Below, in pieces: positions 44,813 to 54,927 of a DNA stretch of 64,000 bases. Position numbers and translations under genes: made by a program. Each line of letters opens with the position of its first letter. The first letter of the stretch is position 1. The stretch is from Spongilla lacustris (taxonomy: Eukaryota; Porifera; Demospongiae; Spongillida; Spongillidae), in the NCBI GenBank assembly GCA_949361645.1, contig OX442417.1:11345150-11409149 (forward strand), written 5' to 3'. Under the pieces are notes generated by a model, which was not told the DNA's origin, did no database searches, and was given only the letters and a program-made list of their open reading frames with translations.

Positions 44813-47806
44813 TCTACGAACGCGCAGCGGGAACAAGGGTTCCCTGTTGGGAACCACTTTTCAGGCCATGTATGTAAACATGTACTAACTTTAAGATCAC
44901 TAGAACAGTGTGGATAAAAACTACAAGGAGTCCTGTTTCTTCCGCAATGATATCAGCCTCATTCATATTGAAAGTTGTTAGTTATATAAACATCCACAGA
45001 TTGACCTACGGGATGCGAAATCCTTTATTGAAAGCAAATATATGTACGGTTCCCGCAAACCGTTCTTGTTTAGATTACTGCTGGGGAAATACTATGTGAT
45101 TAATTGATTCTACTTCGCCAGTTGTACAGGCAAAGGGTTGCTTAACCTTACCTATCCATTTGAAGGTGACACAAGTACGAGATGTGTAAATATAGTTTTA
45201 AAAGTAACATACAAATGGTTCCCGCTAATAACTCCACCCAAATATTTAATTCTTGCTTTATAGGTACATACAAAAGAAATATGATAATGCCTTTGCTAAC
45301 TGCAGATGGGTCTGCACCAGTGGAGTGGTTTACATAGTGCACCACTGCATTACTATTAGCATCAAAACAACAATAAATTGTATATAGGTATGGCTACAGA
45401 CACATTGCAGTTAAATAACAAAGTGTTCAGTGAGTATAGCATAAAAGTTAGAATGCAGTTTCAGTTAAAATGGGTTTGAACAATGAAATGAATGACATTC
45501 GGTGCCTCAAACAGAACCATGTCCACATACTGCCACTACGATGCCCCGTTGCTCATCTGTACATGTGACACAATAAAAGTGGGCATTGCGTTTCTCTCCA
45601 CGAGCGGCACATGACACACACTTCCTACGGGCTCCTTTTTGACGCATTTTACCCTTGTACAAGGACAGCTGTGACATGCGTCGTAGAGGATGAGCTTCAA
45701 ATGGAGTAACTGGGACAGAAGGTGGATGTTCATCTCTTGACTGCCGTCTCTGAGGAACCATATCACTTCCATCAAACGTATTTAAATTGTAACTTTCTTA
45801 ACAAAATTCCGAATTGTCATCTCTCTACGGTGTTCATAGTTGTAAGCAATAAATGTGTCAGTGACAACCACTCCAAAAAATGTTGCCGCAAGGCGGTGCC
45901 ACCAAGTCTGCGTCCCCCATGCTGTTTCAATATTTAGTAAACCTTGTCGGAAGTGATTATGTTTGACGCAGCACCTAAGTGCTGTGAAACAAGTTGAGGG
46001 CGGTTGATCTCAGTGACTACTACATCACCATCATGGGAGTATCGATATTTTTGGTGAGGTTGGCCAGGCAGTATGGTGCCACAAGTAGAAATAAACATCT
46101 TAACAGTTTTGTCCTTCCATCCCACAGCTAGGAGCTTGCGGTTTTCAACCACTGTTGTCAATGACACATGATCTCCTTTGGCTGGATACCGAGAAACATC
46201 ACTCAAATAATCCATAGGAAATTCCTTAGAAGCAGTTTTTACAATACCACTATAAAAGAGGCCTTTCTTTTGGCATTCAATGGCAGTTGTAACAGATGAA
46301 AATGCGGAATCTCTTACAACAATTCTTTGTGAGCCATGCCAGAATTCACTGAGTCTGAGTGTTTGGGCTGTTCCTGCAGGCAGGTACGACCACTTCTTTT
46401 CTACTTCTGCATCTTTACCCTCACAAATCTCCATTTGTAGCATTATACCCAGGGACTTACGGCTCCCACCCCCTATCCACCCCCTACCCACCCCCTGGTT
46501 TAGCTCTAATTTGACTACATGTCAAAATAAAACTAAATGGCATGCCATTTGGTGCAGAGGGAAGACTTATTTTTGCCCGCCCCCTATATATATATACCGA
46601 AACCCACCCCCTGTTGCAAAATTTGGCGGTAAATCATCTGCAAGACATTTGACTTCTGTACCTACGCCTTTAGGTTTTCTAATTATTTTTGTCAAATGTG
46701 GAATGCCATCTTTGGTGTGATCCTGTTTTCTGCTTACCCAAGATGACATGAGCTCATCTACTACAAGAATGAGATGGAATGATAATGCTTTGTTTTCTCT
46801 TGTTGATGGCTATGAGAAATGGGTGTATAGATGACCAACGATCATTAGGATCAGTGTCACCAAAGGATAAACAGTGCAAGATGTCTTCAAAATGCCTGAT
46901 ACCCATACAGAAACGGGATCCAAATGAGTGTGGGGGATAAACTTGTTTGGAATCTGTGTATCCAATAATTTCACCTATTTGGTTCGGAACCTAGAGATAT
47001 TGCTAGTATCAGCCCCCAAAAACGAAAATATTCACTTTTCATAAGAGCTCTACGATGGTTTGCTAAAGCAGAGCTGGTTTTAGTTATCCATTCATTAGCA
47101 TCATCCATAGGGAACATGACGCTAAAATAGTGAAAGAGAGTTTGTTGTTCTAACGGGGGAGTCCCAGCAGCCCACATTGAGCCTTGATCATAGTCGATGC
47201 TAATTTCACTTTGTTCAGCCCATCTTACACCATGCGGATTCAAAAACTCACTTGATGTACTTCATGGCTAAAAGTGCCTTCGTCTGGGTCTCCCATTTCT
47301 GGATTATGGATCTCTTCTTCATCTGAACCACTGCTCTCCATTTCTTCTGTTGCACTCATGAGTACTTCTCTCTCCAGTCTGCGCGATGAAAGTACTGCTT
47401 CACAGTCACATTCGTCCCATTTCACTTTGAACTTCCGTTGACGCCCACAACCTATCACATCAACCAGGGTCCAAATACGTCTCCAGCTCTTTGGCTTCCC
47501 AACACTGCTACTGCTTCAGCCTGAACACGATCTCCCAACTTAAAACCAGGTACCATTTTTAGTTGGAATGGTCACGTGAATATTTTTAAATACTAAAAAC
47601 CTTCTTTGTAGACCGGTTCCTCGCCCAGGAACCGCAGTTCCCACTCGGTTCCCGCTTAAATGTTCAACATGGTGCTTTGAATTGCAATATCACTATTCTA
47701 AACATTACTTTTATCGGCGCTATTGTCGCATTATATTGCAATCGTAAATTGACACACCTATATCAGAAAATCGATTTGCGGGAACGAATGCTTGCACGTT
47801 CGTAGG
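44813..47806. mobile_element. piggyBac-like element, 2,994 bp, in a TTAA of unit 2
   Basis: TTAA at 44809-44812 and 47807-47810 flank ends TCTACGAACGCGCA and (reverse complement) CCTACGAACGTGCA. Removing the element plus one TTAA restores AAGCTTAAAGGGAGGCTGA, which is exactly what unit 1 has at 41661-41679. Subterminal GCGGGAAC and GGTTCC blocks occur near both ends. A broken piggyBac-like transposase gene lies inside on the minus strand. Confidence 0.93.
45500..47458 (-). pseudogene. piggyBac-like transposase (DDE_Tnp_1_7 type), decayed
   Basis: Pieces in order: N-terminus with FKVKWDECDCEAVLSSRRL and an acidic SSGSDEEE stretch (47458-47243); LEQQTLFHYFSVMFPMDDAN and EYFRFWGLILAISLG (47243-46971); PNDRWSSIHPFL, VVDELMSSW, PHLTKIIRKPKGVGTEVK (46980-46640); GIMLQMEICEGK and GTAQTLRLSEFW (46450-46350); a C-terminal CVSCAARGEK..HFYCVTC cysteine-rich region (45761-45507). 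Frames change near 47243 (one base short in a T run) and 46975. About 170 bp of C/A-rich repeat (46452-46622, CACCCCCT-type) interrupts the catalytic domain between LADD and GIMLQ. The element can no longer move itself. Confidence 0.8.
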
Positions 47807-47810
47807 TTAA

Positions 47811-48114
47811 AGGGAGGCTGAACTGGCTTGTTTCGTCATTTTCTTTTATGGCTGTACTCTACCTGATAGGCTTATAGTCCAATTCTTATGCATTAAACAT
47901 GTTTACTTTTAATAATATAACATACAAAGTTTTGAGTCGTAGCACATTACTTGGATCCAATCATTAATTAAGACAGTATTTTCAGGGGTCGACATAACTG
48001 TTATGCATCATTTATGTGGCACGTCTGCCGTCACAAGGTTTGTTCAACTATAAAAACATTATTTCTAGAATGCATCATCAACCACAGAGTTAAGTAGTAC
48101 TTCTGTGCATTTTT
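47811..48114. other. Tail of effector unit 2, after the piggyBac insertion
   Basis: It continues unit 2's 3' end (AGGGAGGCTGA...) and matches 41668-42060. No frame is supported. Confidence 0.7.
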
Positions 48115-49402
48115 TTAGCTAGCTTTCTCTCTTATAGTACACATTAAAAGATCTAATTGCGTTGTGATGCTAAATTTCACTATCACTCTCTGACTGTTAG
48201 AAGCATCAGAGTTGCGCTTGCATTTCCCTTTCCACCTGTGGATAGCTAGCATGGGATCAAAGTCCACAATATCAGGACTGTGGAGCTGTATTGCCATGAG
48301 ATTTGTCACTGCGGTGTCCCTTTAGTCTGCTTCTCCAGTCAGATTTGATTACTTTAGCCAGACTGAATCCTCTTTCACAGTCTGCACTGCTAGCAGGCAA
48401 TGACAGTACCAAATCAATTAGCTGAAGCACATTAAGGGCATGAGTTCTGGGCACTCTTGAACACATATGTCCATCCAGGTTCAAAAAGTAGCTATTAGAG
48501 TGTACCTATGTGTAAATCATATACAGTGGCTGGTACATAGATCTTTGTAAGCACAAGAAGTGCACCTACACTATAGCTTTGAGCAGGTTCCACTCAGACT
48601 CTGTACGATACTGGTGTTCACACCACACTTCCTCAAGAATAGGTGCAAACTTTCTAAATAGGATGACTGCTGCTTCAGTTGCAAATGCTTTATGGAAAAT
48701 AATTCTTTTTATTGGGGCTTGAAAATAGGAATTTTTATACCCGCATCCTGTGTCTGTTGGGGCCACGATCTTAGGGAATTAAAATGCATTGCACATGTGA
48801 TGTCATCGATGCCATTCTCTCCAAGTCGTTCCTCAAGCTATGTTATGAGTCCATCTACAAGGCACTTCATGTCAGCCTTCAATGTAATAGCCTCATACTT
48901 CCCAGATAAAGGGATTCTGAGAAGTGACGAATCATCGTTGAGTGCTGATGTTAGGTATTGACCAGGACTATGTGCAAGAATAAGACAATTAAATTTTCAC
49001 TATCTACTGTCAAGTTGGCATTTACCTCTGTTAGTTAGTGCTTGTAGCTTTATCACAGTCAGCTTCAATGTTTGTATAATGTGCCCAGGGAGTAACTTGG
49101 AGATTGAATGGCTAGTGATGTGGTGCGCAGGATGTCTATAACATCAGTAGCAGATGATCCCAGCAAAATGGTCTTTTTAGATGAGAGCTTTTTTAGAAAG
49201 CCCTTCGCCTTGGCCTTGCTATCTGATGACACTCCACTGCCTGTTGCAATTAGCAACTAGAATAATAATAATTAACTTCAACTATACTTGTACCTATTCA
49301 AGGTGCTGCATTAAAGCAGGATAGATGCTCCATAGTTTCTTAAGTGCCTGCATTGTGTGCCTCAGCCACCTAGTACCGCCAACCCTGTTTGGAACTACGA
49401 AT
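48115..49402 (-). pseudogene. hAT-like transposase, C-terminal half, unit 3
   Basis: Minus-strand pieces: VGGTRWLRHTMQALKKLW (49400-49310), KAKGFLKKLSSKKTILLGS (49256-49065), AFATEAAVILFRKFAPILEE (48766-48566), and the hAT dimerisation region DLVLSLPASSADCERGFSLA (48484-48272) continuing to SPDIVDFDPMLAIHRW (48309-48200). The last part is the classic hAT C-terminus. Frame breaks separate the pieces. It is the fullest version of this half in the window and confirms the family. Confidence 0.8.
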
Positions 49403-49490
49403 TTTATCCTAGATTTTCTCTGTTCAATGCATTGGAATGGTAAAAATTGTAAATAGAAAAAAAGCAGCATTGGAAGGTGGCCATGAACGC

Positions 49491-49500
49491 GTATATAAAA
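49491..49500 (+). promoter_or_regulatory. TATA box of effector unit 3
   Basis: GTATATAAAA lies about 40 bp before the header Met at 49538, in the same context as in units 2 and 4. Confidence 0.7.
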
Positions 49501-49537
49501 GCGCCCTTTCATTTTTCCATCTGCACCTCATGTAGGA

Positions 49538-50902
49538 ATGGCATCTGTAATGAAGAAAGTGTGGGTTCAGTTTGAAGGGGAAATTCCAATAAGGGTCACT
49601 TTTGACCCTTCTGCTGATATATATGATTTGGTACAGAAACTATTTAAAAAGTATTATACAGGACAAATAGAACTCAAGAAAGAGAACAATGTGCTAGATG
49701 TACAAAGCAGTATTGTTTCAGAAATGACAGAGGACTGGTGGTAGACTTATGGAAGACTATTTGTTCTGCACCTAATAGCTGGTAAGTATATATGTGTCCA
49801 TCCAGAATTATTTTGGAGAAGTAGTCTTCGTTCTCGCATACATAAGTATATTTTATGCAAGCGAATCTGTTAATTTCTGAGTATGTTAAGCTTAATGAAA
49901 AATTGGTATGCAAATATCAAAAGTTGTACCATATGCAATTGCTTTTACTTTTATGAAGCAGTTGATTCTTGGGGGTATGATAGCGATTCCTTTTTCTGAT
50001 TGACGTAGAATTTCTGCTATGAGTCGTTTACGTACAAAATTGCGCAGCTTTGCCTGCGAAAGGTATGATGCAAATTTTGTTACTCTTCGTACCCAGTTTT
50101 TGGATTTGGAATAGCTTATTTCAATGACACACAAAGAAAGATTGTTGAAAAATATTTTCTCTCATATTTTACGGTTCAAGCGTAGAATGCTATGCTTAAG
50201 CCGGAGGTGTTCAGCTTGGTTGTCAAGTGAATGTAGACTTAGAAATATCATGTCAAAACACATTCTGTAGGGCGTCTTACTTCTTAAAGCACAGCTGCTG
50301 AACCTGTTCAGCCTCAAGAATTAATGGTTTATGAAGTTTTCCAACACCTGCGCTTTGGCTGTGAAACTGCTAAGAAGTTTTGAAGATGTTTATATTGCCA
50401 CACTAGGTGGAAGATTTAGTATATCTCCAAAAGCAACAGGTGAGGCAGAATAAGCTGGTGATGAGGTTTATGGCCAAATTCTATGGGGCACCTTGCAAAT
50501 AATTAATCCAGATTATGATTGGAGTGCAATCGAAGCTATTGTTCAGAGCAGTTGCTCAAACCTTTTTTGCTGCTAGTCACTTCTTAAGATATGCTATCAC
50601 GTATTCTTTGACTTCACAGATTTACTCAATAATTTTTGTTTTTTAATCACTGAAGCAGCAATGCCATTTATTCATTTTGTGTAGCACATGACACAATTTT
50701 CACAGTAAACCATGATCATTTTGGGATTCTTGGTTGGACATGGTTTTTATAATTATGCTGGATCCCATCGAGCAATGCGTTATGGGTTGTGTGATAGACC
50801 TTGAGATGAGAGTCCAAGCAGCTCTTCTTGTATTAACAGCGGGTGCCTCAGCCGAATCACATTAATGTGTAGAATTAGCTGATTAAGATATTCATAACTA
50901 TA
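49538..50902 (+). pseudogene. Crinkler-like effector, unit 3 (heavily broken)
   Basis: The header frame (MASVMKKVWVQFEGEIPIRV) is open to 49744, where an early stop (GGTAG) truncates it. The body is recognisable (GAAGCAGTTGATTC near 49967, TTAATGGTTTATGAAG near 50320, TTAACAGCGGGTGCC near 50830) but full of deletions and stops. It ends at 50902 where TACAGGGTGTCC begins another sequence. Confidence 0.75.
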
Positions 50903-51576
50903 CAGGGTGTCCACGAATGAACGCAACGTTTTTGAATATGGATAACTCTTGATGGATGAAGCAAAAAATCTGAAACAGAGTTGGTCGGTTTCCTCAAATT
51001 TTTGTCCATTGAAACATTATACATAATGCTAATCAATTTTAATAAACACGACAAATGAACTGATTTAAAAGTTTGGCTGTGTTCAGATATCGGTTGTGAA
51101 GCTTCGATGAAACTATTGGATTTTTTCACCTGCAAAACTAAAACTACGATCCACTACCTATTTGTCTTTCCATATGCATGCGCACATGACCTCATCCTAA
51201 GACTTAATCTCGTGATTGCATAGCTGTCACAGTCACGTGATAAATACGGAGGCGAATCGTTAATACATGGGTGTTGCATGATTAAGTAGCTGTCACATCA
51301 CGTGATACAATTCCATGGCAGATCTTTTAAGCAACTCCGTATGCCCCATCTCCTACGTGGGTGTTGCGAGTCCACTTTTAATCGGCTGTCACAGCTTTCC
51401 TCTATTTCTGAATCATCACTACTGCAATTACTATCTTATACATGTAAATGAATGAGATATTTGTTTACAGCAAAAGGAAATAGTTACCTCTGTAATACAT
51501 GTAGATGCACCATCACCAGTTGTCTGTTCATGTCCACTGTTGCATGGGGTATCACTCCTTAGAAAAATGTGCCTGT
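50903..51576. other. No gene; possible transposon end at 50902
   Basis: TACAGGGTGTCCACGAATGA at the left edge looks like a Tc1/mariner-type terminus after a TA, but no matching right end was found. TAGCTGTCACA and CACGTGATA motifs recur near 51220-51310. Confidence 0.4.
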
Positions 51577-52170
51577 TCAGTAAGCAATATGTGCACACAT
51601 AGAAATACTCTGAATGGATTGATTAGGAGACCCCACACATTTTATGGCAAAGACAGAGGTTTTAGGTATTTTGGGTTGTTTCTCCTTTGCCTTCTTTGAT
51701 TTCTTCATTTTCTGTAATATTTACTGCTTTCATGCAACATTTGAACGTTGGTACTGTTTATTACCTTCACATCTGCTGAAGTTGCTTGTTCAACGCATGC
51801 AACAGAGGACTCTACTTCTGCATTTCTGTTACTATCACTGTGTGCCACCGTAGGTACATGTATCTCAACTCCAGTTGCAGAAACGCTTGTCAATCCCTCT
51901 AGCTTTTGCTGCATCAATAACTTGTCTCCTATTTTTAAAAGTGTCAAGTTTAAATTACTACATAATTACATTCATAGATGATGTGGTTTTACCTGGGTCA
52001 ACAATTGTTCCGCTGTAGATCTGTCCCTTTCCCCATACTACTGTGCAGTTTGATCCTGCACACAGCTCTCCTTCAGCAGCAACCTTCTTTACTGGTACGA
52101 CGCTGTATATATCGTCGGCATCAAAATGCACCAACGCATGCGTATGAGTAACAATATCTACAATTTGCAT
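51577..52170 (-). CDS. Three-exon gene of unknown function, possible Tudor-like N-domain
   Basis: Exons 52170-51993, 51928-51765 and 51711-51577 join with GT-AG introns of 64 and 53 bp and consistent phases (1, then 0), about 158 residues. Exon 1 has ALVHFDADDIYSVVPVKKV and VVWGKGQIYSGTIVDPG, an arrangement like the small Tudor/SH3-type barrels in front of some invertebrate BEN-domain proteins; this likeness is from memory. Exon 2 starts GDKLLMQQKLEGL and is otherwise low in recognisable features. Exon 3 is lysine-rich (KMKKSKKAKEKQPK), a possible nuclear signal. The gene may continue past 51577 through a further splice. It is a candidate non-transposon gene. Confidence 0.55.
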
Positions 52171-53149
52171 ATGAGCAGTGCCATGTTAATATACCTTTTC
52201 GAGACTGTACACAAGTTGTGCGAAGCATATTCTTTGCTGTATAGCAGTGGAGACTACTTGTCCGCAAAAATGGATTAGCTTACCTTCGCTTAGCTTGACC
52301 TTAATGCTCTTTGCTCGTGCGTAAATAGTTACGAAGAGGTCCGCTTAGGATCACCTCTTCCATTACAGCTGTATACATGTATCCCTCTCACGCGCATATA
52401 CCTAATTGGGTATTACTTCTACACATTCGTAACGGTGTAACCCAAAGCGATAGGTGTAATTTGGTAAAAACACATGCTAAATAGAATGTGTACGTGTGCT
52501 TAATACAGTGTACATGTTTATAACGTTATCGCTGTCTAGATTATGTAAATTAAAAAAGGTTGCTAGGAACCATAAAGCGCGCGTGTAGTCGCACGTGCGT
52601 ACACGCAAGTGAATTGCGTGTGGCAAACGAAGAGGCACCGTGGATAAACCGTGTAGATACTGCTCTACTAACACCACAAAACACTCAGACATTGAGACCG
52701 ATTGCTTGCACTTCTTTGTCTGCTTTGGATGCATCTTGTCTCCTCACCTAGGCTTATACCTGCACTGAGGAAATTGAAGGGGAGGTGGGGCGGGGATAGC
52801 AGCAGTGCACACGTACAGACGCCTGGATTGACTAACTCCCAACACCAGACACACTAATATCTATATACACGTGGCCGAATATGCGTACGCGTCTCCAACA
52901 CCACTCAACAGCTATGCACATGGTAGAGTTATGCATACACGCCTTCAACACCAATCAACAACATATACATTGCATACCTCATGCCCCCAACCAACACATT
53001 GGCTCGATACACTTAGCTAAATTCATATAGAAGCTTATTTATGACTAATTCGTACCTCAAATGACAGAAAAGTGTATTTCCAGCCGGTGAGCCATGCAAT
53101 GCAGCGTGAACAAGAGTGGTTGTTCTTTTTTTTAGCAGAGTGCCAAGAC
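52171..53149. other. No gene recognised
   Basis: It contains the upstream region of the minus-strand gene at 52170 and frames (52477-52734, 52560-52751) that I cannot place. Repeated CAACACCA..CAACA motifs occur at 52890-52960. Confidence 0.45.
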
Positions 53150-53760
53150 CACTTTTACATCCAGTCACCATCACTGCCAAATCCAACAAGGTTGCTAAAG
53201 ATGGTCTGTCTTGTCAGGTGCAGATTATTCTCCAGGGCCTGTATGCTCGCATTTGATATGTGTTGAGCTGTACCTCTGCCTATATTCACATAGGCAAGGA
53301 AGTTGACAGCCACCACTCCATTATCAACCTGCTTACAGTAAGTATTTAAGCCAACCTAGCAATATAAGATAAACAAAGTAGTAGTATACCTGATGTAGAT
53401 GATTTCTACCTCAGTAACAGATGAGTCATTACTACCATCCACCATGACAGAAAAGAAGTTTCCAGATTGAATACTTCCCTGTAAACTGGCCTGCTTCTCT
53501 TATGCAATTGCACTGGATGAATTCAGAGCACTTCTTGTCACTCCTGTATGACACTCTCACATCAAGACCCTTCTTCTCATCCAGAGCACACATCCACTCC
53601 ATGTCTGTGAATGGCCTACCAGCCTTGGCAATGGCATGAGCATTTCAAAATAGCAAAGCCAATTGTGACATCTTGTGCTTGCTCTGCCGTTGAAGTGTAC
53701 CCACTCAAGACATGCATACCGTTGAACCAAAGCGCTTATTAGCACACCATTGCACAAGAG
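53150..53760 (-). pseudogene. Second hAT-like transposase remnant (ZNF862 type)
   Basis: The minus strand in changing frames gives AHAIAKAGRPFTDMEWMCAL, DEKKGLDVRVSYRSDKKCSE, then SSVTEVEIIYIRY and, after a probable 55-bp intron (53389-53335), VDNGVVAVNFLA. These match the N-terminal and first catalytic parts of ZNF862/TTF-type hAT proteins. It is distinct in sequence from the copies paired with the effectors. Stops and a frame break make it a pseudogene. Confidence 0.6.
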
Positions 53761-54030
53761 TATGAGCGCAAGAAAAGTCCCTTTTGTTAAGATCTATGGC
53801 TGTACTTTTGTGGTAATGCGGATGTGACGTTTTTCATTAGCACAAAAACGTCATCATTTTATGAATATGATTAGGCATAATCGTTACTTCGACCCTATTA
53901 TTAATCTATATGGAAGTGCAGTACGATCATACGTATGACCATATACTCACAAACAGTCCACATCGATGACAGTACCAGAAACACGTGGAGTTGTTGTGCG
54001 CATGTTTCCGAAAGCTTTGAAACTACTAGT

Positions 54031-54095
54031 ACTGTGTGTGTGTACGTGCGCATGTGTGTGTGTGTACGTGCGCATGTGTGTGTGTGTACGTTTGC
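54031..54095. repeat. Tandem GTACGTGCGCATG repeat, 22-bp period
   Basis: TACGTGCGCATGTGTG recurs at 54043 and 54065 with a changed third copy at 54087, embedded in GT runs. Confidence 0.9.
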
Positions 54096-54104
54096 ACGTA
54101 TTTA

Positions 54105-54639
54105 ACAAATTCTGTGTATGCTAAACGATTGTTGTACATTTGTCCAAGGTCTACTTTTCTTCCAATTTATGTATTGCATCAAACTTGTTAAGTGCCAAAT
54201 TCTCCATTGCCATAAAATATGCAATGTGAAATTTCTTCATCATTCGATCACACGTTTTCTGGCCTAGTGTCTGGAGTGCAATGACAATTGGAGTGTTGTG
54301 TATTGTACTAAGCTTATCTATACCAGACTGCTTTAATTTGAACAGTGTCATTGCTTTCTCGTGCATTGCGCTTTTTGACTGATCTAGATAGTTACTGGAA
54401 TGAAGATTTAAAGAACACTCTATAAATGCATTACTAAAGTTTCGCATACCGACAAGCCGATCGCGGAACATAGTACACTTCAGGTATGCTACATGATCTC
54501 TGTCTTTCATCTCATACCCAAGCCAGATAATTGTATTAAGCTCCTTATCACTGTCCCTAATCCATTTTTCCACCATTGATATAGTAACCAACATTTTTGC
54601 TGGAGATTCCAAATCGTCACCGCTTCGCTTGTCAGCCAT
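54105..54639 (-). pseudogene. hAT-like transposase, N-terminal part, unit 4
   Basis: A 162-residue open frame (54639-54151) starting MADKRSGDDLESPAKM. It contains LNLHSSNYLDQSKSAMHEKA and TPIVIALQTLGQKTCDRMM, then KFHIAYFMAMENLALNKFDA, the N-terminal region of ZNF862/KIAA1586-type hAT proteins upstream of the catalytic core. Downstream the frame breaks and only about 50 bp of further similarity remains; the catalytic core is missing. Its start lies 288 bp from that of the effector on the other strand, so the two genes are divergent and could share a promoter region. Confidence 0.7.
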
Positions 54640-54879
54640 TAGCTAATTATCAATTACTGATTGCATTGAGGGCTATGTCGCAAGCTTCTTTTCTGTCTCT
54701 TGTTGTAATTAAGAGATACGTACTTAATAGATATTGCACAATCAGCGATAGATTGAATTAGCTCAAAAGTACCATCAGACAAGATAACTGAACAAATTAC
54801 GAAATAATCGGACAAACGCTTATTATAGTCGGGAAATGTCCGATGTCCGACCACTATCTTAAGCACTGTTATGTTTTAG

Positions 54880-54888
54880 TATATAAAA
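54880..54888 (+). promoter_or_regulatory. TATA box of effector unit 4
   Basis: TATATAAAA lies about 40 bp before the header Met at 54928. CATTTCATTTATCC follows it as in units 2 and 3. It sits within the 288-bp gap between the divergent hAT and effector starts. Confidence 0.7.
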
Positions 54889-54927
54889 GCACCATTTCAT
54901 TTATCCATCTGCATCTCTCATGTAGGA

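Noticed and set aside
40843..50902. Effector copies 1-3 as functional genes
   Set aside because: They show 5' truncation, loss of the splice acceptor, or many stops and frame changes compared with the copy at 54.9 kb.
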